7,158 bases of DNA from Candidatus Zixiibacteriota bacterium (GCA_003641345.1 QNAD01000102.1:1-7158), one strand, 5' to 3'. Shown: positions 1-5,829, counted from the first letter of the stretch. Numbers and translations: made by a program. The notes: a model not told the origin generated them from the letters alone.

Positions 1-1
1 T

Positions 2-178
2 GTATCTCTTAAGATTTACAACGTGAAGGGTCAGCAGGTTGCCAGTTTCGATAGCTTCCATGAAGCCGGAACTGTCAATATTGAATGGGATGCCTCTAAT
101 TTGGCATCTGGTATCTATTTCTATAAACTTAATGCCGGTAATTTCTCCGACACTAAGAAAATGGTACTACTTAAATAA
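2..178 (+). CDS. C-terminal end of an exported protein with a type IX (type A-like) sorting domain; 5' end outside window
   Basis: This frame is open from the left edge and gives 58 residues ending in ...KKMVLLK before TAA. The pattern is that of the C-terminal sorting domain of type IX secretion cargo, also related to FlgD-like Ig folds: a beta strand with IYNVKGQQVA, a central AG, then WDASNLASGIYFYKL, and a final basic-hydrophobic strand. In known systems this tail directs the protein through the outer-membrane translocon and is then removed, so it says nothing about the activity of the missing N-terminal part. A strong terminator follows 30 nt after the stop, so this is the last gene of its transcript. 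The domain call is firm at family level. Whether a type IX apparatus is present cannot be told from this window. Confidence 0.85.
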   Translation, partial: VSLKIYNVKGQQVASFDSFHEAGTVNIEWDASNLASGIYFYKLNAGNFSDTKKMVLLK

Positions 179-208
179 AGTAGTTCAAACCAATCCGTAA
201 GACCACTT

Positions 209-240
209 AAGCCCCCGCCCAAAAGCGGGGGCTTTCTTTA
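209..240 (+). terminator. Intrinsic terminator after the sorting-domain gene
   Basis: A perfect 10-bp GC-rich stem (209-218 AAGCCCCCGC with 225-234 GCGGGGGCTT) closes a CCAAAA loop and is followed by a T-rich stretch (TCTTTA). It separates the exported-protein gene from the EF-G unit. Confidence 0.93.
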
Positions 241-285
241 TGTATAAAATAATTTTAAGATATACCCAATTATTGAGGAAACCGA

Positions 286-314
286 TTGACAAAGCTGATG
301 ATTTTTGATAAAAT
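286..314 (+). promoter_or_regulatory. Sigma-70-type promoter of the EF-G-like gene
   Basis: The -35 box is TTGACA (286-291, perfect), followed by a 17-nt spacer and the -10 box TAAAAT (309-314, 5 of 6). The expected transcript start is near 321, giving a leader of about 68 nt. It is one of the best promoter matches in the window and implies that the gene is transcribed alone, apart from any ribosomal-protein operon. Confidence 0.75.
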
Positions 315-320
315 GGTAAA

Positions 321-338
321 CTTCTAACTATATAGAAG
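321..338 (+). promoter_or_regulatory. Short hairpin at the predicted 5' end of the EF-G-like mRNA
   Basis: CTTCTA (321-326) pairs with TAGAAG (333-338) around AACTAT. The stem would start at or within a base or two of the predicted transcript start. It could be a 5'-protecting stem-loop or a small operator at +1. The stem is only 6 bp and AT-rich, so chance is a real possibility. Confidence 0.3.
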
Positions 339-388
339 ATAATAAGGTAAATTACGTTCTTTAAAATATAAGGTCTTGGAGGGTTCCG

Positions 389-2476
389 GTGAAGGAATTT
401 ACTACTGAAAACATCAGAAACTTTTGTTTAGCCGGACAGCGTGGTTGTGGAAAAACCAGTTTTGCCGATGCTGTCGCTTTTAATACTGGCCAAAATAATA
501 GAATTGGTCGGGTCGATGATGGGTCTTCCCTAATGGATTATACCGAGAGTGAAATTTCCAAAAAAACTTCTATCTCGTCCAAATTATTAGCCGCGGAATG
601 GAATAAAAACAAAATCAATCTTTTTGATTGTCCCGGACATTCAGATTTTATTGGTGAATTGTTAAGCTCAATGACTGTTGCCGAATCGGTCGGCATTCTC
701 ATAAGTGCACCATCCGGAGTTGAAGTTGGTACTAATATTCAATGGAAATGGATTAATAAATTTAAATGCTCAAGATTCTTTTTTGTAAATAAAATCGAGG
801 TAGAAAATGCCAATTGGAGAAACTGCCTTGAGCAAATAAAAGAATCATTTGGCAAACAAGCTGTTGCTGTTCAAATTCCAATGGGTGAAGCAGATTCATT
901 CAAGGGTATAATTGACCTGCTACATATGAAAGCATACGAATTTGATGCTAATGGAAATCGAAAAGAAATTGAAATACCGGCTGATTTAAAAGACGATGCC
1001 GAGACAGAGCGTGAAGCTTTAATCGAAGTTGCCGCAGAAGCTGATGATGCTTTGTTAGAAAAATTTTTCGAAGAAGGTACTCTTTCCGATACCGACACAC
1101 TCATTGGCTTAAAAAAAGGTATCAAAGAAGGAGTTATTTACCCTGTTCTGTTTGGAAGCTCCACAAAAAATATGGGTATCCAGGTTGTTCTTGATTTTAT
1201 TATCGAATACCTCCCCTCCCCCGCTGATAGATCGCCTGTAAAAGCTGTAAAAACAGGAACCGAAGATATTGTTGACGTTAAAATTGATTCAAATGGTAAG
1301 GTTTTGACATATTTCTTCAAGACCGTTTCCGAAGGTCATTTGGGCGATATGTCATATTTCAAAACCTACTCAGGAACTGTCAAATCAGGTAGTGATTTCA
1401 AAAATCAACAAACCAATAATTCTGAACGAGCCACCCAAATATATACTTTCCACGGAAAAAACAGAGAAGAAGTTTCTTCCGTCCCCGCAGGTGACATCGG
1501 TGTTCTTGTTAAACTCAAAGGAACTTTAGCCGGTCATTCTCTTGCTGATAGTTCCCTCGGACTTTCCATTCCAAAAACAGAATATCCAAATCCTGTTATG
1601 GATGTTGCTATTAAATCAAAATCAAAAGGTGATGAAGATAAAATCGGCACCGGATTGAACAAACTGATGACCGAAGATCCAACATTCAAATTCGTTTTAG
1701 ACCCTGCCTTAAAACAACAGATTCTATACACTCAAGGTTCAACTCAGATTGAAGTTATTCAGGAAAAACTAAAAGCTCGTTTTGGCGTTGAAGTTGAATT
1801 GGGCAAACCAAAAATTCCATATAGAGAAACTATTAAAGGCAAAACTGAAAAGCAATATCGACACAAGAAACAGTCAGGCGGTCGCGGTCAATTCGGTGAT
1901 GTTCATCTTCGTATTGAACCAAACACAAGAGGCGGCGGATTTGAATTTTCCGATCAAATTAAAGGCGGTGTCATCCCCAGTAAATATATCCCTGCTGTTG
2001 AAAAAGGTGTTGTTGAATCAATGCAACATGGCGGTCTTGCTGGAGCACCAGTTGTTGATGTAAAAGTTGCTGTCTTTTTCGGTTCTTATCATGATGTTGA
2101 CTCCTCCGATATGGCTTTTAAAATTGCCGCTTCAGGTGCTTTTAAAGAAGGCTTTTTGGAATGCAAACCAATCCTGCTGGAACCTATCTTTGACGTAGAG
2201 GTTACCGTACCTGATGACTTTACCGGTGATGTTATGGGTGACATATCATCTCGCAGAGGAAAAATTGGCGGTATGGACCCAGATGGTCATAATCAGACAA
2301 TTCGTGCTCAGGTGCCTCAAGCAGAACTTTATCAATACTCCGTTGACCTTCGTTCAATGACTCAGGGTCAGGGAGTTTATTCTATAGCTTTCTCTCATTA
2401 TGAAGAAGTTCCTCATGATGCGGCAAAGAAAGTAATGGAAGAAGCTAAACGAGCTAAAGAAGAAGAAAAAGAGTAG
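389..2476 (+). CDS. fusA: EF-G-like translation GTPase (EF-G2-type paralogue)
   Basis: 695 residues, near full EF-G length. GTG start with GGAGGG 5 nt upstream. The G domain carries a P-loop (G16-T23, GQRGCGKT), switch I (K58-K59-T60-S61-I62-S63 in place of the usual RGITI), G3 DCPGH (80-84, catalytic His present), G4 N134-K135-I136-E137 and G5 GSS (256-258). Domain II runs roughly 285-400 and domain III 402-478. Domain IV holds the KKQSGGRGQFG segment (493-503) and the tip loop GSYHDVDSS (565-573, with His568). Domain V begins near 598. EF-G drives mRNA-tRNA translocation and, with RRF, ribosome recycling. The divergent P-loop and switch I, the own promoter and the absence of rpsL, rpsG or tuf neighbours suggest the second EF-G class, whose role varies between species. 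The Glu in G4 where Asp is usual is odd. The last 20 residues are a charged Lys/Glu tail. Family assignment is certain; paralogue class is probable. Confidence 0.93.
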   Translation: MKEFTTENIRNFCLAGQRGCGKTSFADAVAFNTGQNNRIGRVDDGSSLMDYTESEISKKTSISSKLLAAEWNKNKINLFDCPGHSDFIGELLSSMTVAESVGILISAPSGVEVGTNIQWKWINKFKCSRFFFVNKIEVENANWRNCLEQIKESFGKQAVAVQIPMGEADSFKGIIDLLHMKAYEFDANGNRKEIEIPADLKDDAETEREALIEVAAEADDALLEKFFEEGTLSDTDTLIGLKKGIKEGVIYPVLFGSSTKNMGIQVVLDFIIEYLPSPADRSPVKAVKTGTEDIVDVKIDSNGKVLTYFFKTVSEGHLGDMSYFKTYSGTVKSGSDFKNQQTNNSERATQIYTFHGKNREEVSSVPAGDIGVLVKLKGTLAGHSLADSSLGLSIPKTEYPNPVMDVAIKSKSKGDEDKIGTGLNKLMTEDPTFKFVLDPALKQQILYTQGSTQIEVIQEKLKARFGVEVELGKPKIPYRETIKGKTEKQYRHKKQSGGRGQFGDVHLRIEPNTRGGGFEFSDQIKGGVIPSKYIPAVEKGVVESMQHGGLAGAPVVDVKVAVFFGSYHDVDSSDMAFKIAASGAFKEGFLECKPILLEPIFDVEVTVPDDFTGDVMGDISSRRGKIGGMDPDGHNQTIRAQVPQAELYQYSVDLRSMTQGQGVYSIAFSHYEEVPHDAAKKVMEEAKRAKEEEKE

Positions 2477-2518
2477 CGAGTCTACTTTATTGTGACATCG
2501 TCACTTTGATATAAATAT

Positions 2519-2551
2519 AAGGCGTTGCTATTTTCATAGTAACGCCTTTTT
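2519..2551 (+). terminator. Intrinsic terminator of the EF-G-like gene
   Basis: A 12-bp stem (2519-2530 with 2537-2548, one G-T wobble) closes the loop TTTTCA and runs into a T tract. It lies 42 nt after the EF-G stop and just before the stop of the convergent GYD gene. On the minus strand the U-run is poor, so it terminates mainly in the plus direction. Confidence 0.88.
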
Positions 2552-2555
2552 CGTT

Positions 2556-2852
2556 TTATATTTCTTCGGCAAGTTCTACAATCCTTTTATAAGGAATAGC
2601 TGTCCAGCTCTCAGCATCAAAAGCTCCATTTTTACGACTAATCATTGCAACCTTTGCCGCTACTTCCTCATCCGGTGCTTCATAAATATCCATAAAATCA
2701 TATTTACCTAAAAGTCCATAATGAGCTAAAAATTTGACTTCGGGACATTTATTTTTCACTTGCTCTAACCAGACATGGCCTATTGACTCACGGTCTTTTA
2801 TTCGAGATGCAACTTCAGGAGCCAATTTGGTCATGAGTATAAATGTTTTCAT
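2556..2852 (-). CDS. GYD-domain protein of unknown function
   Basis: 98 residues, the usual length for a single-domain member. The N-terminal strand MKTFILMTKLAPE, the helix around VWLEQVKNKCPEVK (28-41), and the family core LLGKYDFMDIYEAPDEE (47-63), with the name-giving Gly49-Lys-Tyr51-Asp52, are all present. The family forms a small ferredoxin-like alpha/beta fold that resembles dimeric ligand-binding domains. No reaction is established for it and I infer none. An ideal AGGAGG (2858-2863 on this strand) lies 5 nt before the ATG, so the start is secure. It is divergent from lexA across a 199-nt AT-rich gap and may share control signals there. Cys36 is the only cysteine, so metal binding through cysteines is unlikely. 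Confidence 0.85.
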   Translation of the reverse strand: MKTFILMTKLAPEVASRIKDRESIGHVWLEQVKNKCPEVKFLAHYGLLGKYDFMDIYEAPDEEVAAKVAMISRKNGAFDAESWTAIPYKRIVELAEEI

Positions 2853-2938
2853 GACTTCCTCCTATTGTTGATTTAAGAATTTAGAAAATCAAACCAATTA
2901 ATATATTTGCCAAATATTTTCAGTTATTTGATTAAAAC

Positions 2939-2967
2939 ATAATGAATAAGCCTTTAAAATATTTCAA
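2939..2967 (-). promoter_or_regulatory. Candidate promoter of the GYD gene
   Basis: On the minus strand TTGAAA (2962-2967), a 17-nt spacer and CATTAT (2939-2944) fit a sigma-70 site with 5 of 6 and 4 of 6 matches. The region is very AT-rich, so spurious matches are easy. The rest of the 2853-3000 gap holds no gene I can support. Confidence 0.3.
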
Positions 2968-3000
2968 TATCACATATTATATAACAGCTTTATTTAATTA

Positions 3001-3029
3001 TTGACAGATGAACATACGAGCAGTATGCT
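3001..3029 (+). promoter_or_regulatory. Probable lexA promoter
   Basis: TTGACA (3001-3006, perfect -35), a 17-nt spacer and TATGCT (3024-3029, 4 of 6) would start transcription near 3036 and leave a leader of about 16 nt before ATG 3052. A perfect TATAAT at 3030-3035 is an alternative -10, but no good -35 lies at the right distance from it. In either case the DNA from 3001 to about 3035 is better read as promoter than as coding sequence. Confidence 0.5.
3013..3027 (+). promoter_or_regulatory. Probable LexA operator (autoregulation)
   Basis: The 15-bp inverted repeat CATAC-GAGCA-GTATG has perfect 5-bp arms. Allowing two mismatches, the symmetry extends to 8-bp arms (3010-3017 GAACATAC; 3023-3030 GTATGCTT when the flanking G at 3010 is included). 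It sits in the spacer and overlaps the proposed -10 of lexA, where a LexA repressor would block polymerase. LexA boxes differ between phyla, and this one is neither the E. coli CTGT-N8-ACAG nor the Gram-positive GAAC-N4-GTTC type. The role is inferred from position and symmetry. Confidence 0.45.
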
Positions 3030-3051
3030 TATAATGAAATTTAGAGAAAAT

Positions 3052-3666
3052 ATGACTAAAGAAAAACTAACAGACAAACAAAAAGCAATTTTTGAATATA
3101 TTCGGGATAAAATAATAAATCACGGTATATCACCCACTATCCGTGAGATAGGCGAGAAATTCAATATAAGCTCCACTAACGGGGTCAGACAGCATTTGAA
3201 TGCTATTATTAGGAAAGGATATCTAAAAAAACATGAATTCATCTCCAGAGGGCTGGAATTAACTCAAAGATTTGCTGGAGATGTAGGTTTAGTAAAACTG
3301 GTTGGGTCGGTTCCGGCTGGGTCGCCTATTGATGCTATTGAGAATATTGAAGGTGAAATTGCTTTGGATACTTCGTTTTTACCAAAAGGAGAATCTTTTA
3401 CCCTTACTGTAAAAGGTGATTCGATGAAAGATGCCGGTATTTTTGACGGGGATTTGGTTTTAGTTCAAAAACAACAAATTGCACAAAAAGGTGAAATTGT
3501 TGTCGCTTTGATTGGCGGTGAAGCAACTGTGAAAAGATATTTCCCTGAGAATAAAAGAATCAGATTACAACCTGAGAACGATGCTTATGACCCGATTTAT
3601 GTTGATAAGAAATCTGATGAATTCAGAATTGCCGGAAAAGTTGTCGGGCTTCTTAGAAGATTTTGA
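3052..3666 (+). CDS. lexA: LexA, SOS-response transcriptional repressor and self-cleaving peptidase
   Basis: From ATG 3052 the protein has 204 residues, the normal LexA length (about 200-205). The N-terminal winged helix-turn-helix covers roughly 5-70 (SPTIREIGEKFNIS then STNGVRQHLNAI as recognition helix). The self-cleavage site is Ala89-Gly90 in VPAGSPI. The S24-type peptidase domain has catalytic Ser124 (KGDSMKDAGI) and Lys161 (ATVKRY). RecA filaments on single-stranded DNA trigger self-cleavage and so derepress DNA-repair genes. The frame is open back to TTG 3001, but the extra 17 codons have no family counterpart and overlap the promoter and operator, so I reject that start. The Shine-Dalgarno is weak (AGAG, 3043-3046). 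ATG 3025 and 3034 are also in frame but would leave little or no leader. No other SOS gene is visible nearby. Confidence 0.95.
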   Translation: MTKEKLTDKQKAIFEYIRDKIINHGISPTIREIGEKFNISSTNGVRQHLNAIIRKGYLKKHEFISRGLELTQRFAGDVGLVKLVGSVPAGSPIDAIENIEGEIALDTSFLPKGESFTLTVKGDSMKDAGIFDGDLVLVQKQQIAQKGEIVVALIGGEATVKRYFPENKRIRLQPENDAYDPIYVDKKSDEFRIAGKVVGLLRRF

Positions 3667-3690
3667 GAGGTAATTTTATTAAATCACCTC
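3667..3690. terminator. Possible bidirectional terminator hairpin at the lexA / membrane-protein junction
   Basis: GAGGTAATTT (3667-3676) pairs with AAATCACCTC (3681-3690) around a TATT loop, with a single A-C mismatch. The stem starts right after the lexA stop and contains the stop codon of the convergent minus-strand gene. Neither side has a clear T tract, so termination strength is uncertain, but no other terminator fits in the 17-nt gap. Confidence 0.45.
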
Positions 3691-4064
3691 GCCAATACCA
3701 CCAATAAACCACCACTAATAAAAGCAACAACCCACCAGATATAAGCAATACGCGAATAAATATGAAGAAATTTAGTTACTTCCACTTCACCGTTTTTCAA
3801 ATTATATTGCCAGGCGAAAAATGTTTCCAGTAGCATTGCCCCAAGTGAAGAATAACCTAAAAAACCATGAAGAGTAAACCAGCCTTTTGATGACCCGATA
3901 ATCATACATACAGTAGCAGAAATATCAAATATCACACCAAAAGTTAAAAAGAATAAAACCTTTTTAGTAACCCGATGTAATCTCTGTTCGGTGATAATAC
4001 CAATTGTATAAAACAAAAGAGCAAAAACAACTATTGTTGTACCAGCCATCAAAATTGGTTTCAT
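3684..4064 (-). CDS. Small four-helix inner-membrane protein, HsmA/TIGR03987-like
   Basis: 126 residues with four predicted membrane helices, at about 4-24, 36-57, 64-86 and 103-124, joined by short loops. Polar residues in or next to the helices include Asp47 (FGVIFDISATV), His66 (TLHGFLGYSSLGAM) and His101 (LHIYSRIAYIWW). The order and spacing of these motifs, and the ending VAFISG, resemble the HsmA/TIGR03987 family of uncharacterised membrane proteins; this is from memory and only moderately sure. In that family I recall a further His in helix 3, where this protein has Glu80. The conserved histidines would suit heme or metal binding, which is inference. AGGGG (4071-4075, minus strand) lies 6 nt before the ATG. 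It starts 25 nt after the rlmB stop on the same strand, so co-transcription is likely. Confidence 0.6.
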   Translation of the reverse strand: MKPILMAGTTIVVFALLFYTIGIITEQRLHRVTKKVLFFLTFGVIFDISATVCMIIGSSKGWFTLHGFLGYSSLGAMLLETFFAWQYNLKNGEVEVTKFLHIYSRIAYIWWVVAFISGGLLVVLAR

Positions 4065-4089
4065 ATTTATCCCCTGAAAATTCTATAAT

Positions 4090-4692
4090 TTATTTTTTTG
4101 AATTCTGTCTGACTATTTCGAATAGCCCAACTCCCGTTGCCACGGAGACATTCAGACATTCAACCTTTGAACTGGCATCCATCGGAATTTTAACAAGCTT
4201 ATCGCATCTCTCTTTGGTAAGACGCCTCAACCCTTTTCCTTCTGACCCCATAACAAGAGCTATTGAACCGATCAGATTAGAATCAAATATTGACTCCGAG
4301 GCATCATCAGCAGTTCCAATTAGCCAAATGTTTTTCTCCTTTAATTGATCCATAATACGAGCCAAATTAGTTACCTGAATAAAAGGAGTATGCTCAGCGG
4401 CACCACTGGCTATATTTATGACGACATCAGTTATCCCTGCCGATCTGTCTTTTGGGGCAATAACAGCATCGACTCCCGCAGCATTGGCTGACCGCAGACA
4501 AGCACCTAAATTATGAGGATCCTGAATTTGGTCTAATATCAAGAGAAACGGCGTTGAGCAATTCTCCAAAATATCAAAAAGCTTATCCTCATTGCCGGTT
4601 TTCACTAAACGGTTATGGTCAGCATATTTACTTTTTCGTTGTTTCAATTCTTTCATATTGACAAAAGTAACTGAAACTTCTAAACAATTCAA
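4090..4692 (-). CDS. rlmB: SpoU-family 23S rRNA 2'-O-methyltransferase, RlmB-like, N-terminally truncated
   Basis: The SPOUT catalytic domain is complete from about residue 48. Motif 1 is DPHNLGACLRSANAAG (58-73, with Asn61 and Arg67), followed by PKDRSAGITD and GAAEHTPFIQVTNLAR, which are very RlmB-like. Motif 2 is ALVMGSEGKGL (145-155, Glu151), and motif 3 ends LNVSVATGVGLFE (180-192). The fold has a C-terminal trefoil knot that binds S-adenosylmethionine; RlmB methylates the ribose of G2251 in the 23S P-loop. The protein has 200 residues, against about 240 in typical RlmB. Only the end of the L30e-like RNA-binding domain remains (EVSVTFVNMKEL, then HN where HQG is usual). An in-frame stop lies 7 codons upstream, at 4714-4716. 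The TTG at 4692 was chosen because the remnant includes its codons; ATG 4656 is the alternative, and neither has a Shine-Dalgarno. Motif 3 carries about two extra residues. Family certain, exact target probable. Confidence 0.8.
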   Translation of the reverse strand: MNCLEVSVTFVNMKELKQRKSKYADHNRLVKTGNEDKLFDILENCSTPFLLILDQIQDPHNLGACLRSANAAGVDAVIAPKDRSAGITDVVINIASGAAEHTPFIQVTNLARIMDQLKEKNIWLIGTADDASESIFDSNLIGSIALVMGSEGKGLRRLTKERCDKLVKIPMDASSKVECLNVSVATGVGLFEIVRQNSKK

Positions 4693-4741
4693 ATAAATAA
4701 TTTTCAGATAAACTCATATTTTGTATTTGATTTAAATTTTA

Positions 4742-4770
4742 TTAAGAAATTCTGATTTCCTTTCGATAAT
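4742..4770 (+). promoter_or_regulatory. Candidate promoter of the secreted TSP3/dockerin-like gene
   Basis: TTAAGA (4742-4747), a 17-nt spacer and GATAAT (4765-4770, 5 of 6) would give a leader of about 30 nt carrying GGGG (4798-4801) before ATG 4807. The gap 4693-4806 is AT-rich and divergent, so it should also hold the rlmB promoter, which I could not place. Confidence 0.35.
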
Positions 4771-4806
4771 ACCAATAATATACATAACTTTATTTTTGGG
4801 GAAAAC

Positions 4807-5829
4807 ATGCTTTTTCTATTCATTTTCATACTTTTAACTACAAATATAAATGCAAAAGATTTTATGGTTTCTCCGCCAAAAAATATTAGTTATCTAAATG
4901 CCAAGCAGGTAAAACTTCCTCAAACAGTACTTAAAACCGCCAGCGATACCTGTTTTGTCAGACATGATCGTGGTGATGGAACTCCTATATATTCGTATAA
5001 TTCATGGGTTGTCGGTGATGAATTATATAAAGCTTATCTTGATCCGTCTTTGACTTGTCCCAACCCTTATCCTTTTTTAGTTACTAATATTCATATTTAC
5101 TTGTACTACGTTGCATCAAGTACAGATACTTTTTCTGTTGATATTGAAGAAGTAAATTATACAAACCCAAATTGTCTTGCCCCTGGGGAAGTTATTAGTA
5201 TATCATCGGTCTGGGAGATTAGTGCTCAACAGGGTGGATTATGGGATTTTGTGATTCCTTTAGATACACCGGTTATTGTCAATGGACCTTTTTATGCCGG
5301 AGTTTATATTCATAATTTAGTCAATCAAAATGTTGGTCCTTCGGTCGTAACAGATAGTTCATATAATTTGCCTTACTGTACATCTTATAATTTATGGGAT
5401 GTTGATACAGGTTGGGTTGATTTAAATCAAAGGGGCTTTATCGGACGGTTGATTTTATTTGCCGAAGGTACTCCGTCATCGTCCGCTGATTTTTGTGGTG
5501 AGATTGACACAGACAATGATGGCATCTTTGACTTATGCGACAACTGCCCATTAATTGTCAACACCTTACAAAAAGACACAAATAACGATGGTATCGGTGA
5601 TGCATGTTGCTGTGTTGAACGTGGAGATTTGGATCATAGCGGTGGCAATACTCCTGTTAATATTACAGACCTTACTTATTTTATTGATTATATGTTTTCA
5701 CAAACTGCTCAGATCGATTGCTTGTCGGAAGCAGATTTGGATGGCAATGGCAATAATAATATATCCGACTTAACTTATCTTATTGATTTTTTATTCCAAA
5801 ACGGCCCTCCCGCAGTATCTTGTGATTAG
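4807..5829 (+). CDS. Secreted protein with thrombospondin type-3 and dockerin-like calcium-binding repeats
   Basis: 340 residues. Residues 1-16 form a short hydrophobic signal peptide (MLFLFIFILL then TTNINA, with cleavage likely after Ala16), so the product is exported. Residues 45-220 are a Tyr/Pro-rich, probably beta-sheet region that I do not recognise, with cysteines at 49, 84, 123 and 191 that may pair. Residues 233-267 are a thrombospondin type-3 unit (DTDNDGIFD, CDNCP, DTNNDGIGDAC) that binds calcium through acidic loops. Two dockerin-like segments follow: 273-297 (GDLDHSGG ... NITDLTYFIDYMF) and 309-330 (ADLDGNGNNNISDLTYLIDFLF), ending QNGPPAVSCD. Such tandem segments are common at the C-termini of exported proteins in Zixibacteria-like bacteria, where true cohesin binding is unproven. 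There is no type IX tail, unlike the gene at the left edge. ATG with a GGGG site 5 nt upstream. The gene seems monocistronic. Confidence 0.82.
   Translation: MLFLFIFILLTTNINAKDFMVSPPKNISYLNAKQVKLPQTVLKTASDTCFVRHDRGDGTPIYSYNSWVVGDELYKAYLDPSLTCPNPYPFLVTNIHIYLYYVASSTDTFSVDIEEVNYTNPNCLAPGEVISISSVWEISAQQGGLWDFVIPLDTPVIVNGPFYAGVYIHNLVNQNVGPSVVTDSSYNLPYCTSYNLWDVDTGWVDLNQRGFIGRLILFAEGTPSSSADFCGEIDTDNDGIFDLCDNCPLIVNTLQKDTNNDGIGDACCCVERGDLDHSGGNTPVNITDLTYFIDYMFSQTAQIDCLSEADLDGNGNNNISDLTYLIDFLFQNGPPAVSCD
5623..5796 (+). repeat. Two tandem dockerin-like coding repeats
   Basis: The two segments encode the same plan: an acidic Asp/Asn loop, then N-I-[TS]-D-L-T-Y-[FL]-I-D-[YF]-[ML]-F. Over the 39-nt helix-coding cores (5659-5697 and 5758-5796) I count 29 identical bases. 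The first loop has an insertion (GGNTPV) compared with the second. Confidence 0.7.

Noticed and set aside
1782..2063. 93-codon frame inside the EF-G-like gene
   Set aside because: It is fully nested in domain III/IV coding sequence of a certain gene, with no family features.
2471..2504. Two 5-bp hairpins (2472-2486 and 2492-2504) just after the EF-G stop
   Set aside because: They are too short to be significant, and the strong terminator at 2519-2551 explains the end of the unit.
3001..3051. N-terminal extension of LexA starting at TTG 3001 (17 extra residues)
   Set aside because: It has no counterpart in the family, contains a promoter-like -35 and a palindrome, and would make the protein 221 residues instead of the usual ~204.
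4004..4348. 114-codon plus-strand open frame opposite rlmB and the membrane-protein gene
   Set aside because: It lies antisense to two well-supported genes and has no recognisable domain; it is a shadow frame.
4693..4806. Possible frameshifted remnant of the missing RlmB N-terminus (for example a short frame MYIIGIIERKSEFLNKI)
   Set aside because: The three minus-strand frames show stops and only vague likeness to the family N-terminus; the stretch is too short and AT-rich to claim a pseudogene fragment.
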